From Chitinivorax tropicus (GTDB lineage: Bacteria > Pseudomonadota > Gammaproteobacteria > Burkholderiales > SCOH01): DNA of 64,000 nt. Within the stretch, counting starts at the first letter, position 1. Every line of letters begins with the position of its first letter. Positions 16,370 to 26,777 of this stretch are shown piece after piece. The notes beneath the pieces are model-generated. The model worked only from the letters and a program-made list of their open reading frames with translations. It had not been told where the DNA came from and ran no database searches. The stretch is from NCBI RefSeq assembly GCF_014202905.1, contig NZ_JACHHY010000011.1, positions 82,470 to 146,469 of the forward strand, in the 5' to 3' direction. Made by a program: the position numbers and the translations under genes.

Positions 16370-16857
16370 GGCCGCGCTCCCCGAAAACAACCCACCGCCG
16401 ATCGCACCCGCAAACCAGAATCACGGCAGATCACACTACTCAATCTAGTTCAATTTATTCTATTTTCCGAATTCATTCACACCACTGGATCGTCATACAC
16501 ATCACATTGTCAGCATGTCTTCTGCCCGGCTGGCACCAATTCAATGCTCTCCATGCAGCGGATGCTTCCATACAGGCGGATGCCGGCCATGGCATCCACC
16601 CTGGCACCCACGCTCATTTCAAGCGGCGCCAATAATTGACCGCCCTCACACAGGATACCCTCTTCATCGACAGGGCAGCCGTATCAAGGCGCATCGGCCA
16701 CGACGCCCCGATCATCTGCCAACATAGCGTATACCCGCCAGCGCACGGCTTAGCGGGCGGATACCTGGGTCACGGAGGCCACATTCCGTTGGCCTCACCC
16801 GATCAGAACATAGGTAGAATCTGACTTCCATTGTTGATTCACGATGAGGACGGCGGC
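16370..16857. other. Intergenic region without a recognisable gene
   Basis: About 490 bases between the divergent Sel1 and NTF2-like genes. The first 150 bases (16390-16520) are AT-richer and probably carry promoters. Short frames run through 16520-16830 on both strands, but none has a ribosome site plus a family resemblance. A minus-strand frame at about 16530-16700 reads like coding sequence but has no clear start, so a decayed gene cannot be excluded. Confidence 0.5.
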
Positions 16858-17358
16858 ATGCGAGTACTACCAGGAATCCTGTTATGCTTTTCCAGCTTGT
16901 CATGGGCGCAGCCTGTCTCGCCCGATGGGGTGGTTTCCGAGCTATGGCAGGCGCTTTCAAGCCTGCCTGGAGAAAAGCCCGCCATCCAGACACTCAAGCA
17001 GCTATTCCACCCTGATGCTTATGTATTTGGCGCTAGTTATCGTCAAGCCGAGCCGACCCTGACCAGATCGTCAGCCTTGCAATTCATCACCATGCTGGAT
17101 CGGCCTGCCAAGGATGGTTTTCACGAATGTGAGATCTTTCGGGACATCCAGGTCTTTGACCGGTTCGCCACCGTCTATAGTGTGGTGGAATCAAGAACCG
17201 ACAAAACAGCCGCCAAGCCGGATTTCACCGGCGTCAACAGCATTCAGCTGTATCAAACCAGACAAGGCTGGCAGATCATCTCGCTGTATTACCATGTCGG
17301 GCAGGCTGGTGTGCGCATACCCTTGAAAGCAGGGGTGAGCGGCCAATGCCTGTCATAG
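16858..17358 (+). CDS. Secreted NTF2-like (SnoaL-type) protein
   Basis: The 166-residue protein has a short signal peptide (VLPGILLCFSSLSWA|QP). The cone-shaped NTF2-like fold is suggested by LKQLFHPDAYVFG, the strand pattern FATVYSVVES and the terminal NSIQLYQTRQGWQIISLYYH. Family members bind small ligands or act as isomerases; no catalytic set can be assigned. GAGG eight bases before the ATG at 16858 sets the start. Its last six bases overlap the convergent cupin gene. Confidence 0.7.
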   Translation: MRVLPGILLCFSSLSWAQPVSPDGVVSELWQALSSLPGEKPAIQTLKQLFHPDAYVFGASYRQAEPTLTRSSALQFITMLDRPAKDGFHECEIFRDIQVFDRFATVYSVVESRTDKTAAKPDFTGVNSIQLYQTRQGWQIISLYYHVGQAGVRIPLKAGVSGQCLS

Positions 17359-17730
17359 CCCGCCGGACGTGGGCGTCTCGACAATGACATAGTATTTGCG
17401 CACCGCCTCGACCACCTCGAATTGCCCGATGAAGCCCGCTGGGATGACAGCAGCCTCACCCGCGCCGATCTCGCTCACCCGGCCTTCTGCATCATGCAAA
17501 CGCACCACCCCTTCGATCACACAGAAGAATTCTGCTTTATTGTCAGCAAAGGCAATCCGCCAGCGCCCTGGCTCGCACGCCCAGATGCCGCAATCCAACA
17601 CACCATCTTGGCTGGTGTAATGCGTCCAGGTGGTTCGAAGGGGGTTGCCTGATTCCAGGCGATCCGCCCTGGGCCGGTCATAGATCGGCTCGGGGTGTTG
17701 TTGTGAAAAGACAACGGCAGGTTTGGTCAT
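17353..17730 (-). CDS. Cupin-domain protein (DUF861/EutQ-like)
   Basis: A single small cupin of 125 residues. The pattern GIWACEPGRWRIAF, EFFCVIEGVVRLHDAEG and GAGEAAVIPAGFIGQFEV matches the Cupin_3 group. Metal-binding His residues are few, as is usual for this subgroup. Function unknown. The ATG at 17730 was chosen because homology starts there; the frame extends a further 40 codons of low-quality sequence. It overlaps the convergent NTF2-like gene by six bases with no terminator between them. Confidence 0.75.
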   Translation of the reverse strand: MTKPAVVFSQQHPEPIYDRPRADRLESGNPLRTTWTHYTSQDGVLDCGIWACEPGRWRIAFADNKAEFFCVIEGVVRLHDAEGRVSEIGAGEAAVIPAGFIGQFEVVEAVRKYYVIVETPTSGGL

Positions 17731-18103
17731 AACAGGCTTTCTTTGTTCATCACGGAGGAATTGGCCAGGAACAGGCCATGATGGAGGGCGCGCCGTCATA
17801 TGCCAATCGCGCCGATGGCTAGCGCATTGATGGCATTGAAGGAAACGCATGGTATCCGACAGCGGTGTCTACGGCATGCCATCCGTTGGCACGCCCGTTG
17901 TCCGTCTTTGCCGGATCACCGGCAGGCGGAAGGCCATCCATGCTGCGTGGCCATCCAGCCTCCAGCCCCCCAACACCCACAATGGTGCGGATGGCACTTC
18001 AACATCGCTGATCGCTTCCAATGAGGCGGCTCAATGGAAAAGGCCAATCAGCGCTGCGTCCACACGATCAGCAATCTACTGTATGGTGGGCAAGGTCACC
18101 CTA
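17731..18103. other. Intergenic region, no gene seen
   Basis: About 370 bases between the cupin gene start and the metZ stop. Frames on either strand lack ribosome sites and family resemblance. No strong intrinsic terminator for metZ is visible here. Confidence 0.45.
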
Positions 18104-19288
18104 TCAACCCACCAAACCAGTCAGCAGGTCACGCTTCAGGTCTTCGATCGACTCCAGGCCCACCGCAATACGCAGCATACCCTCGGTGATGCCAGCTGCG
18201 GCGCGGGCCTCTGGGGTGATGCGGCCATGCGTGGTGCTGGCTGGGTGGGTGATGGTGGTTTTGACATCACCCAAATTAGCAGTGATCGACATCAAACGGG
18301 TTGCATCAACCACCCGCCACGCGGCTTCGCGCCCGCCTTTGACCTCGAAGGTGACAATGCCACCACCCAGATATTGCTGGCGCTGCGCCAGGGCATATTG
18401 CGGATGGGACGGCAGGCCTGGGTAGAACACGCGACTGACTGCAGGTTGCTGCTCCAGCCAGCTGGCCAAAGCCAAGGCGTTACGGCTGTGTGCTTCCATC
18501 CGCAACTGTAGCGTTTCCAAGCCTTTCAGGATCACCCAGGCATTGAATGCCGACAGTGTCGGCCCTGCGGTGCGCAGGAAGCCGAATACAGGCTCCAGCA
18601 ATTGCTTGTTCCCCAATACGGCCCCACCCAATACTCTCCCCTGCCCATCCAGGTATTTGGTGGCGGAATGCACGACGATATCGGCACCCAGTGCCAAGGG
18701 GCGCTGCAAGGCTGGCGTACAAAAACAGTTGTCCACCACCAGGAGCGCACCACGGCGATGGGCGATCTCCGCCAGAGCTGCGATGTCGGCCAATTCAGTC
18801 AAGGGATTGGAGGGCGTCTCGACGAACAGCATGCGGGTGTTGGGCTGGATAGCCGCCTCCCAGGCAGCCAGATCGGCCAGATCGACATAGGTGGTGGTGA
18901 TGCCGAATCGGCTCAGGATGGTGTTGAACAGCTGAACCGTGGAACCAAACAGGCTTTTGGACGCCACGATATGATCCCCCGCCGACAGCAGACCCATGAT
19001 GCAGCTGGTGATCGCTGCCATACCCGACGCCGTCGCCACGCAGAACTCGGCGCCCTCCAGCGCCGCCAGACGCGTCTGAAATGCAGTCACTGTCGGGTTG
19101 GTGAACCGGGCATAGATATTGCCAGGCTCGGTGCCGCCAAAGCGCGCTGCTGCCTGTGCTGCGTTTTCAAAGACAAAGCTGGAGGTCAGGAACATCGCCT
19201 CGCTATGCTCTCCAAACTGGGTACGATCTGCCCCTGCCCGAATGGCGAGGGTTTCCAGTTGCCAATCACTCTCTGCAAAATCCGTCAT
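18104..19288 (-). CDS. metZ: O-succinylhomoserine sulfhydrylase
   Basis: PLP enzyme of the Cys/Met-metabolism family (394 residues). It makes homocysteine directly from O-succinylhomoserine and sulfide, bypassing cystathionine. The family signature includes YARFTNPTV, ATASGMAAI, VVDNCFCTPALQRPL and the PLP-lysine segment SATKYLDGQGRVLGG. MetZ is assigned over MetB/MetC because of the opening LETLAIRAGADRTQFGEHSEAMFLTSSF and the typical placement next to purF. It follows purF on the same strand but is separated by a terminator. Confidence 0.93.
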   Translation of the reverse strand: MTDFAESDWQLETLAIRAGADRTQFGEHSEAMFLTSSFVFENAAQAAARFGGTEPGNIYARFTNPTVTAFQTRLAALEGAEFCVATASGMAAITSCIMGLLSAGDHIVASKSLFGSTVQLFNTILSRFGITTTYVDLADLAAWEAAIQPNTRMLFVETPSNPLTELADIAALAEIAHRRGALLVVDNCFCTPALQRPLALGADIVVHSATKYLDGQGRVLGGAVLGNKQLLEPVFGFLRTAGPTLSAFNAWVILKGLETLQLRMEAHSRNALALASWLEQQPAVSRVFYPGLPSHPQYALAQRQQYLGGGIVTFEVKGGREAAWRVVDATRLMSITANLGDVKTTITHPASTTHGRITPEARAAAGITEGMLRIAVGLESIEDLKRDLLTGLVG

Positions 19289-19345
19289 CTTCAGCTCTAT
19301 CTCGGTTACGGGGCCATGCGACTGCAGCTACAGATATATCACCCC

Positions 19346-19382
19346 GGAAAAACAAAACCCGCTTGCAACAGCCAAGCGGGTT
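19346..19382 (-). terminator. Intrinsic terminator downstream of purF
   Basis: On the minus strand AACCCGCTTG - loop - CAAGCGGGTT (19382-19356) forms a 10-bp stem followed by TTGTTTTTCC. It lies between purF and metZ and ends the long trp-to-pur transcript. Confidence 0.85.
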
Positions 19383-19511
19383 CAGGATCGAGACCTTGGA
19401 AACTCCACGGTTTAGCTGTATTTTTTATGCGCCCGCAAGCGGTGACAAATCGGCGCTAACGCTATGGTCGAGGATGTCAAGGCAGGCTGTCAAGCGCTGC
19501 CCCATCCGATA

Positions 19512-21035
19512 TCAGATCAGGTTCTGTTCCGCCACACCGATATTGAAGTCGAGATCCCGTTCCTTGTCCGCCTTGGCCGCGTCGTTGCGTTCACTTTCGA
19601 TCTTGGCCAGATAGGCTTCGTCGATATCCCCTGTGATATATTTCCCGCTGAAGCAGGAAGTCTCAAAGGTCTTGATATCGAAATTGCAGCGATGCACCGC
19701 TGCTTCCAGCGCTTCCAGATCCTGATACACCACCGCATCCGCACCGATCTCGCGGGCAATGGCCGCCGCATCACGCCCAGTTGCCAACAGCTCGTTGCGG
19801 GTGGGCATGTCAATGCCATATACGTTCGGAAAGCGCACTGGTGGCGCCGCCGATGCAAAATACACCTTCAAGGCACCTGCTTCGCGCACCATCTGCACGA
19901 TTTCCCGCGAGGTCGTGCCGCGCACGATCGAATCATCGACCAGCAGCACGTTCTTGCCTTTGAATTCGACGGCGATCGGGCTCAGCTTTTGCCGCACCGA
20001 TTTCTTGCGGACAGCCTGCCCAGGCATGATGAATGTCCGACCGATATAGCGGTTTTTCATGAAGCCTTCGCGATAGGGCAAACCCAGGTGATTAGCGAGC
20101 TGCAACGCACTGGCACGGCTGGTGTCAGGAATCGGAATCACCACATCGATATCAAGGTTGGGCATGGTCTGGCGAATCTTGTCCGCCAGGAACTCGCCCA
20201 TGTACAAGCGGGATGCATGCACCGAAATGCCATCGATCACCGAATCAGAACGGGCAAAGTAGACGAACTCGAAAATACAGGGGGTATGGGCGGTGTTCTC
20301 CGCACATTGACGATTGAAGAATTGCCCATCTTGCGTGATATAGACGGCCTCGCCCGGCGCCACATCCCGCACGGGTTGGAATCCCAACGAATCCAGCGTG
20401 ACCGACTCTGAGGCCAGCATGTACTCCGTGCCTTGTGGGGTCTCGGCCTTGCCCAACACCAGCGGACGAATGCCGTTCGGGTCACGAAAGGCCACCAGAC
20501 CATGCCCGGCAATCATCGACACCACCGCGTAGGCGCCCCGAATACGCTTGTGAACAGCAGCCACCGCTGAGAACACCGCGTCCGCATCCACCCGGTCGCC
20601 ACGTGTCTGCTTCTGCAGCTCGTGCGCGAACACATTCAACAGCACTTCGGAATCTGAATTGGTATTGATATGACGCAGATCCTGCAGGTACATCTCCTGT
20701 TTCAGCTGATCTGCGTTCGTCAGGTTGCCGTTATGCGCCAACACGATACCAAACGGTGAATTGACATAGAACGGCTGGGCCTCAGCCAGCGATGAAGCTG
20801 AGCCGGCTGTGGGGTAACGGACGTGCCCGATGCCCGTGGTGCCCTGTAACGAGCGCATATTGCGTGTGCGGAACACATCGCGCACCAAGCCGGAGCCCTT
20901 GTGCATATGCAGACGTGGACCATCCATCGTAACAATGCCTGCAGCATCCTGACCACGATGCTGCAGAATCAATAAGCCGTCATACAACATCTGATTGACA
21001 GGCGTCTTGGCGACCAAACCGATAATTCCGCACAT
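19512..21035 (-). CDS. purF: Amidophosphoribosyltransferase
   Basis: First committed step of purine synthesis, moving the amide nitrogen of glutamine to PRPP. The 507-residue protein starts MCGIIGL, so the N-terminal Cys nucleophile is exposed after Met removal. The glutaminase domain fills about residues 2-240, and the phosphoribosyl domain contains the PRPP loop [13 protein letters not shown]. It follows cvpA by only 6 bases, the common cvpA-purF pairing. Confidence 0.97.
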   Translation of the reverse strand: MCGIIGLVAKTPVNQMLYDGLLILQHRGQDAAGIVTMDGPRLHMHKGSGLVRDVFRTRNMRSLQGTTGIGHVRYPTAGSASSLAEAQPFYVNSPFGIVLAHNGNLTNADQLKQEMYLQDLRHINTNSDSEVLLNVFAHELQKQTRGDRVDADAVFSAVAAVHKRIRGAYAVVSMIAGHGLVAFRDPNGIRPLVLGKAETPQGTEYMLASESVTLDSLGFQPVRDVAPGEAVYITQDGQFFNRQCAENTAHTPCIFEFVYFARSDSVIDGISVHASRLYMGEFLADKIRQTMPNLDIDVVIPIPDTSRASALQLANHLGLPYREGFMKNRYIGRTFIMPGQAVRKKSVRQKLSPIAVEFKGKNVLLVDDSIVRGTTSREIVQMVREAGALKVYFASAAPPVRFPNVYGIDMPTRNELLATGRDAAAIAREIGADAVVYQDLEALEAAVHRCNFDIKTFETSCFSGKYITGDIDEAYLAKIESERNDAAKADKERDLDFNIGVAEQNLI

Positions 21036-21041
21036 AATTAC

Positions 21042-21533
21042 TTACTCATATTTAATGTGTTTGGCGAGCCCGTCCGGCAACCAAGGCTTGACAACCAGCG
21101 CCACGGCCTCGAATACAGGACTGAACATCGCATTTTTCCACATCGGCTCGCGCGGCAACGAGGTCAACCCCGCCAGCAACACCAGCACGACAACGATAAA
21201 ACATCCACGTACCAAGCCAAACAGCGCGCCCAGTATACGATCGACCCCTGACAGGCCAACCACTTTGATGACCTCGGACAATGCGATGGTCAGCAATGTC
21301 ATGATCAGCAACGAACCCAGAAACAATGCCAGAAAGCCCGCCAGCAGTTTCAACTCTTCGCTGGGAATCGAAGCAGGTAAGAGCGGCGTGATTTCAGTGG
21401 TGTAGTTTCGCGCCACGAAAAATGCGATGACCCACGAAGCCAAAGCCATCAGCTCGCGCAGCAGCCCGCGCATCACGCTCAGTAACACCGAAAAACCGAC
21501 AATCAGCAAAACACCGTAGTCAAATGGGGTCAT
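21042..21533 (-). CDS. cvpA: CvpA family inner-membrane protein
   Basis: A 163-residue protein with four membrane segments (about 5-25, 28-45, 63-85, 100-122). It starts FDYGVLLIVGFSVLLSVMRGLLREL, typical of CvpA (colicin V production protein). In E. coli, CvpA is linked to colicin V secretion and bile-salt tolerance; its molecular role is not settled. It lies directly upstream of purF, as in many proteobacteria, and is probably cotranscribed with it. Confidence 0.92.
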   Translation of the reverse strand: MTPFDYGVLLIVGFSVLLSVMRGLLRELMALASWVIAFFVARNYTTEITPLLPASIPSEELKLLAGFLALFLGSLLIMTLLTIALSEVIKVVGLSGVDRILGALFGLVRGCFIVVVLVLLAGLTSLPREPMWKNAMFSPVFEAVALVVKPWLPDGLAKHIKYE

Positions 21534-21574
21534 TGTATGCCGTGATCTTGGCAGGGAGCCAATTCCAATATAGT

Positions 21575-22318
21575 TCAGCGCGGTACGATCACACCGGAAT
21601 AACCCATGGATTTCAGCTTCTCCAGGGCATTCTCGGCTTGCTGCCGGCTTGTAAACGGGCCAGCACGCACACGTGTCAACGGCCCCTTGGCCTCGGCGTA
21701 GGCAGGCACACCGACCTGCTGCAATTTGGCTGCCAGTTGTTTGGCCTTGTTATCTTCGGACAAGGCCGCGATCTGGATCGCCACGCTGCCTTTGGCATCG
21801 GCTTTCATCCCAGCCAGCTCGGCTTTCTGGGCCTCGGCCTTCGCTTCCTTGGCCTCGCGCGCTTCTCGCGCCTCCTTGGATTCAGCTGGCTCTTTCTTCG
21901 GTTTGGGTGCCTCTGGCTTTTCCGCCATTTTCACATCGGCAGCCGGCTTGGGCACCAATCTGGAGGGCTCGGGCGTCGGCTTGGGAGCCGGTGGCTCGAC
22001 GAGTGTGGGGGCCGGTTTTGTATGTGAAGGGGCCGCTTCTGGCGGCTTGGGCACCTGCGCCACCCCGCTGGGTGCGGCATCCAACGGAGATGGGCGGGAA
22101 GCCAGATCAGGTGCAGGCGTAGCTTGTAATTGCGGCGCATTGCTGACGATCTCGACATGTTGCGCCCCAACATGCTGTGTCGCGCCTTTGGGTTCGCTGT
22201 CCAACACATTCCATAGGACAACGACTGCAACCAATACCAGCACCACCGCCCCGACCAAGCGACGGCGTGCCCGCTTTTTCAGCTGCAGCAGTTCATCATT
22301 CGAAGTTTGTTGAACCAT
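21575..22318 (-). CDS. dedD: DedD-like SPOR-domain protein
   Basis: A 247-residue inner-membrane protein. A basic N-terminus (KKRARRR) precedes one membrane segment (about 20-38). A long Pro/Ala/Lys-rich linker (about 45-165) follows, then a C-terminal SPOR domain (about 170-247: SVAIQIAALSEDNKAKQLA ... RVRAGPFTSRQQAENAL). SPOR domains bind denuded peptidoglycan at the septum, so a division-site role is expected. The start is uncertain: a GTG at 22339 overlaps the folC stop (GTGA), while the ATG at 22318 gives the usual family N-terminus. It lies in the folC-dedD-cvpA-purF run. Confidence 0.88.
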   Translation of the reverse strand: MVQQTSNDELLQLKKRARRRLVGAVVLVLVAVVVLWNVLDSEPKGATQHVGAQHVEIVSNAPQLQATPAPDLASRPSPLDAAPSGVAQVPKPPEAAPSHTKPAPTLVEPPAPKPTPEPSRLVPKPAADVKMAEKPEAPKPKKEPAESKEAREAREAKEAKAEAQKAELAGMKADAKGSVAIQIAALSEDNKAKQLAAKLQQVGVPAYAEAKGPLTRVRAGPFTSRQQAENALEKLKSMGYSGVIVPR

Positions 22319-22335
22319 GCCTTTTGGGTACCGGC

Positions 22336-23616
22336 TCACCGAGTTTGACGTGCCTGAAGCACCTCGGCAACCGTATAAAACGATCCGAAGGCGGCAATTC
22401 TATCATTTTCCCCCGCCTTATCACAGGCGGCCCGATACGCGTCGCCAATGGTTTCGAATGTGGAGATTTTCCCAATGACATTCGCAGCTTGCAACGCGGC
22501 CTGCAATGCCTCGACGGACATCGCCCTGGGCCCATCCAGGGGCGCGATGAACCAGTGATCGATCTGCTCCTTCAATAAGGAGATCACACTGCCAATATCT
22601 TTATCTGCCAACATTGAGAATACCGCAAATGTCTGTTCGTAATACCCCATGGCTTTAAGGCTGGCGCCAAATGCACGGGCAGCATGGGGATTGTGCGCGA
22701 CATCCAGAATCACGCTGGGCCGCCCTGGCATGACTTGAAAGCGGGCTGGCCACTCCACCTGCAACAATCCACGCTTGATATCGCTGATGCTGACCGGCAG
22801 GCGATCGCGCAATTCGTCCAACACAGCCATTGCCACGCTGGCATTGCCCAATTGATAGGCGCCACGTAAAGCAGGAAAAGGCAGCGACAGATGCTTCCCA
22901 CGCCGCCCCCAGAACGCCCACTGTTGCTCTTGCCGGGTAAAACCGAAATCCTTGCCGATCAGTTGCAGATCAGCGTCGATCGACTGGGCATGCTCGACTA
23001 ACGTGGCAGGGGGTTGTGCATCACCACACACGGCAACTTTACCAGCTCTGAAAATACCGGCCTTTTCATATGCAATCGCCTCGCGGGTATCGCCCAGATA
23101 GGCCTGGTGATCCAGATCCACACTGACCACGGCTGCCACATCCGCATCAAATGCGTTGACCGCATCCAACCGCCCGCCCAACCCCACTTCCAGGATCACC
23201 ACATCCAGCGCCGCCTGGGCAAAATGCCAGATGGCGGCCAGAGTACCGAATTCATAGTAGGTCAATGGTGTTTGGCCACGCCCAGCTTCAACGGCTTCGA
23301 AGGATCGTATCAACGCGGCATCGCTGATCGGTTGCAGCTCGACGGCCACCCGCTCGTTGTAGTGCAACAAATGAGGCGAGGTATAGCAACCCACTTTATA
23401 GCCCGCTGCAGTCAGTATCGTGCTGAGAAAGGCACAAACCGAGCCCTTCCCATTGGTACCGCCGATGGTGATGACCGGACAGGCCAGATTCAGGCCCATC
23501 TGCGCTTTGGCTGCCTGTACCCGCGCCAAACCCAGATCGATGGCCACGGGGTGTATTTGCTCCAGATGACGAAGCCAGTCATCAACTGTTTGTCTATTTG
23601 TGTGGGGATGGGTCAT
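22336..23616 (-). CDS. folC: Bifunctional dihydrofolate/folylpolyglutamate synthase
   Basis: Mur-ligase-type enzyme of 426 residues that adds glutamate to dihydropteroate and extends folyl polyglutamates. The P-loop ITIGGTNGKGSVCAFL is at about residues 49-64. SPHLLHYNERV, the DVVILEVGLGGRLDAVNAFD segment and DVAHNPHAARAF are also present. The stop overlaps the possible GTG start of dedD. Folate supply fits its neighbours purF and the glycine cleavage genes elsewhere in the window. Confidence 0.95.
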   Translation of the reverse strand: MTHPHTNRQTVDDWLRHLEQIHPVAIDLGLARVQAAKAQMGLNLACPVITIGGTNGKGSVCAFLSTILTAAGYKVGCYTSPHLLHYNERVAVELQPISDAALIRSFEAVEAGRGQTPLTYYEFGTLAAIWHFAQAALDVVILEVGLGGRLDAVNAFDADVAAVVSVDLDHQAYLGDTREAIAYEKAGIFRAGKVAVCGDAQPPATLVEHAQSIDADLQLIGKDFGFTRQEQQWAFWGRRGKHLSLPFPALRGAYQLGNASVAMAVLDELRDRLPVSISDIKRGLLQVEWPARFQVMPGRPSVILDVAHNPHAARAFGASLKAMGYYEQTFAVFSMLADKDIGSVISLLKEQIDHWFIAPLDGPRAMSVEALQAALQAANVIGKISTFETIGDAYRAACDKAGENDRIAAFGSFYTVAEVLQARQTR

Positions 23617-23705
23617 ATCGTTTACATCATCTCTGATTTGGCGGCATCGGGCATCGATTCCGTGTGGGCGGCATGATGATCATGGCCTTCCCCGACACTG
23701 GCCCA

Positions 23706-23760
23706 GCAAAGCAACAGCCGGTTTAACGGCCCGCATGATAGCAAGCAGATAAACCGGCTG
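23706..23760 (-). terminator. Long-loop hairpin between accD and folC
   Basis: CAGCCGGTTTA and TAAACCGGCTG (23760-23750 and 23725-23715 on the minus strand) pair over 11 bp with a 24-base loop. TTGCTTTGC follows. The trailing T content is modest, so it may be a partial terminator or an mRNA stability element in the accD-folC gap. Confidence 0.45.
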
Positions 23761-23798
23761 ACAGTCTTGACAATGGTCAGACTTGCGACATGCGTCGA

Positions 23799-24668
23799 TC
23801 AATGATCCCGTGCGGGCAATCGCAACATCAGTGTCAACAGATCCGCAACTTTGTCGCGCATCTGGCGGCGATCGACAATCATGTCAATTGCTCCTTTTTC
23901 CAGCAGGAATTCCGCACGCTGGAAGCCCTCCGGCAGAGTTTCACGTACCGTCTGCTCAATGACACGCGGGCCCGCAAAGCCAATCAGTGCCTGCGGCTCG
24001 GCTATCACCACATCGCCCAGAAAGGCAAAACTGGCCGATACGCCCCCCATGGTGGGGTCGGTCAGCACGGAGATGAAGGGCAGGCGACGCTCAGCCAGCT
24101 TGGTCAACGCCGCGCTGGTTTTAGCCATCTGCATCAAGGAATTCAAGCCTTCCTGCATTCGTGCGCCACCGCTGGCCGCTACACAGATAAAAGGCAGATT
24201 CTGCTCAAGACAGGTATTCACACCCCGCACGAAGCGCTCGCCAACGACAGCCCCCATGGAGCCCCCGATGAACTTGAATTCGAATGCAGCAGCCACCAGC
24301 GGGACATGATGGATGGCCCCTTGCATGACCACCAAGGCATCGGTTTCACCAGTGTCATTGCGTGCGGCCTCCAGGCGGTCTGGATAGCGCTTCGAATCCT
24401 TGAATTTGAGCGTGTCCAGTGGTTGGACTTCGCCACCAATCTCAAACCGGCCTTCTGGGTCAAGCAGCATGTCCAGTCGCTTCCGGGCTGAGATCGGGTT
24501 GTGATGATCACACTTTGGGCAGACGTTGAGATTGTTCTCCAGATCTGTCCGATATAACACGGCCTCGCATGCAGAGCATTTGCTCCACAAACCTTCCGGC
24601 ACACCGGCCTTCGCCCCATTGGTCTTGCTCTTGATCTTGGGCGGCAGCAGTTTCTGTAACCAGCTCAT
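23799..24668 (-). CDS. accD: Acetyl-CoA carboxylase carboxyltransferase subunit beta
   Basis: Beta subunit (289 residues) that with AccA moves the carboxyl group to acetyl-CoA, giving malonyl-CoA. The N-terminal zinc ribbon has Cys31, Cys34, Cys50 and Cys53. The crotonase-fold carboxyltransferase motifs include [12 protein letters not shown] and [10 protein letters not shown]. The start at 24668 gives the conserved [10 protein letters not shown]; the frame extends 29 codons upstream without family resemblance. It follows trpA by 25 bases, the trpFBA-accD-folC arrangement common in this class. Confidence 0.97.
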   Translation of the reverse strand: MSWLQKLLPPKIKSKTNGAKAGVPEGLWSKCSACEAVLYRTDLENNLNVCPKCDHHNPISARKRLDMLLDPEGRFEIGGEVQPLDTLKFKDSKRYPDRLEAARNDTGETDALVVMQGAIHHVPLVAAAFEFKFIGGSMGAVVGERFVRGVNTCLEQNLPFICVAASGGARMQEGLNSLMQMAKTSAALTKLAERRLPFISVLTDPTMGGVSASFAFLGDVVIAEPQALIGFAGPRVIEQTVRETLPEGFQRAEFLLEKGAIDMIVDRRQMRDKVADLLTLMLRLPARDH

Positions 24669-24693
24669 CGTCTCTGTCCTATCTGCGATCTGC

Positions 24694-25494
24694 TCAGGCA
24701 TGATCGATTGCCTCTCGTATATCTTTGACCAGCTTGCCGATGTTTTCCACCGCATCCCGTTCGCCTGCAGATTCTATCTCCTGCACCAAACGGCTACCGA
24801 TCACTACTGCGTCCGCGACTTCCGCCACGGCCCGGGCCGTTTTGCCATCGCGAATGCCAAAACCCACGCCTATCGGCAACTGGATGTGTTTTCGTAACAG
24901 CGGCAACCTTGCCGCCACCTCGGACATGTCCAGATTCGCCGCTCCTGTCACCCCACGCAACGATACGTAGTAGACATACCCTCGTGCGAGCTTGCCCACC
25001 GTCTCGATACGTGATTCCGGTGTGGTAGGGGCAAGCAGGAAGATAGGAGCAATACCATGGCGGTCCAGGATATCCACCAGACCACTGGCCTCCTCCGGCG
25101 GGAAATCCACCGTCAACAGGCCATCCACCCCTGCCGCAGACGCCTGCTGGGCGAAAGTCTCATAGCCCATCGCCTCAACCGGGTTGGCATACCCCATCAA
25201 CACAACCGGGGTATCTGCATCGCGCTGGCGGAATTCAGCCACCATCGCAAGCACATCCTTCAAGCTGACCTGATTGGCCAGTGCGCGCTCCATGGCTCGC
25301 TGGATGACCGGGCCTTCTGCCATGGGATCAGAAAACGGTACGCCTATTTCCAGAATATCTGCCCCTGCAGCAGCCAACGCATGCATCAACGGAACCGTCA
25401 GCGCTTTGGTCGGGTCGCCTGCTGTAATGTAGGGGATCAATGCTTTGCGCTGTTGCTGCTTCAGCGCACTCAATCTGGAATCGATTCTGGACAT
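24694..25494 (-). CDS. trpA: Tryptophan synthase alpha chain (Glu at the Asp60 position)
   Basis: TIM-barrel subunit (266 residues) that cleaves indole-3-glycerol phosphate. Catalytic Glu49 is present in [11 protein letters not shown]. The second catalytic residue, Asp60 in E. coli (SDPLADGP), is Glu here (SDPMAEGP, Glu60). The codon is GAA and the surrounding motif is otherwise normal. The substitution keeps the charge but lengthens the side chain. Start and length fit the family. The gene lies 83 bases after trpB and 25 before accD, in one transcript. Confidence 0.96.
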   Translation of the reverse strand: MSRIDSRLSALKQQQRKALIPYITAGDPTKALTVPLMHALAAAGADILEIGVPFSDPMAEGPVIQRAMERALANQVSLKDVLAMVAEFRQRDADTPVVLMGYANPVEAMGYETFAQQASAAGVDGLLTVDFPPEEASGLVDILDRHGIAPIFLLAPTTPESRIETVGKLARGYVYYVSLRGVTGAANLDMSEVAARLPLLRKHIQLPIGVGFGIRDGKTARAVAEVADAVVIGSRLVQEIESAGERDAVENIGKLVKDIREAIDHA

Positions 25495-25577
25495 GTTTAT
25501 TAGCGGACTCTACTTGACGGCACAGCTGGCCGCGTATTGGGGGAAACCCGCAAGGGGCATATCGCCCCCGCGCATCG

Positions 25578-26777
25578 TTAAAGTTCAATACCGGACAGGC
25601 GTGCGACAGTCTGGATATCTTTGTCGCCTCGACCGGACAGATTGACCAGGATGATCTGATCTTTGCTCATGGTCGGTGCCAAGCGCTTGGCGTATGCCAG
25701 GGCATGACTGGATTCCAGGGCTGGGATGATGCCTTCGAAACGGCAGAGGTCGTGGAATGCCTGCAGCGATTCGCCATCATTCGCCGCCACATACTGCACC
25801 CGCCCCTGATCCTTCAGGAAACTATGCTCCGGGCCGACGCCAGGATAATCCAGGCCCGCTGAGATCGAGTGGGTTTCGATGATCTGCCCATTTTCATCCT
25901 GCATCAAATAGGTACGATTGCCGTGCAGCACACCAGGCCGTCCAGCTGACAAGGGAGCAGCATGACGGCCAGTCTCGACACCTTCACCGCCAGCCTCTAC
26001 GCCGACCAGTTTCACATCCGTCAACCCAAGATAAGGGTGGAAGATACCGATCGCATTGGACCCCCCGCCCACACAGGCCACCACCATATCCGGCTGACGA
26101 CCGACCATATCGATCATCTGCTCCTTGGCCTCATTGCCGATGACGCATTGAAAATCGCGTACCATCATCGGGTAGGGATGCGGGCCAGCGGCGGTGCCGA
26201 TGATATAGAACGTACTTTCGACATTGGTCACCCAATCACGCATCGCCTCGTTCATGGCGTCTTTGAGTGTCTTGGAGCCACTCTGCACAGGCACCACCGT
26301 TGCACCCAACAACTTCATGCGGAACACATTGGGCGATTGGCGCTTGACGTCCTCGGAGCCCATGTAGACCACGCACTCCATCCCGTACCGTGCGGCAATG
26401 GTCGCAGATGCCACACCATGCTGCCCAGCACCGGTTTCGGCAATCACCCGTTTTTTGCCCATGCGCTTGGCCAACAATGCCTGGCCAATGGTGTTGTTCA
26501 CCTTGTGTGCGCCAGTATGGTTCAGGTCTTCGCGCTTCAGAAAGATCTGTGCTCCACCCAGGCTTTCAGACCAACGTTTGGCATGGTATATCGGGCTCGG
26601 GCGCCCAACATAATGCTTCAATTCATAACGGAATTCAGCTTGAAAATCAGGATCGTCACGATAACGCTCATACTCACGGCGTAGCTCGTCCAAGGCGGTC
26701 ATCAAGGTTTCAGCCACATAGATGCCACCATATTGACCAAAGTGACCCCGTGCATCCGGTAGTTCATACATTTGCAT
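25578..26777 (-). CDS. trpB: Tryptophan synthase beta chain
   Basis: PLP enzyme of 399 residues that joins indole and serine. Lys92 in [10 protein letters not shown] carries the PLP; the phosphate-binding GGGSNAIG and the [12 protein letters not shown] segment are both present. GGAG six bases before the ATG at 26777 sets the start, 14 bases inside the end of trpF, so the two are translationally coupled. The frame runs on upstream to 26855, but that overlaps trpF. Confidence 0.97.
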   Translation of the reverse strand: MQMYELPDARGHFGQYGGIYVAETLMTALDELRREYERYRDDPDFQAEFRYELKHYVGRPSPIYHAKRWSESLGGAQIFLKREDLNHTGAHKVNNTIGQALLAKRMGKKRVIAETGAGQHGVASATIAARYGMECVVYMGSEDVKRQSPNVFRMKLLGATVVPVQSGSKTLKDAMNEAMRDWVTNVESTFYIIGTAAGPHPYPMMVRDFQCVIGNEAKEQMIDMVGRQPDMVVACVGGGSNAIGIFHPYLGLTDVKLVGVEAGGEGVETGRHAAPLSAGRPGVLHGNRTYLMQDENGQIIETHSISAGLDYPGVGPEHSFLKDQGRVQYVAANDGESLQAFHDLCRFEGIIPALESSHALAYAKRLAPTMSKDQIILVNLSGRGDKDIQTVARLSGIEL

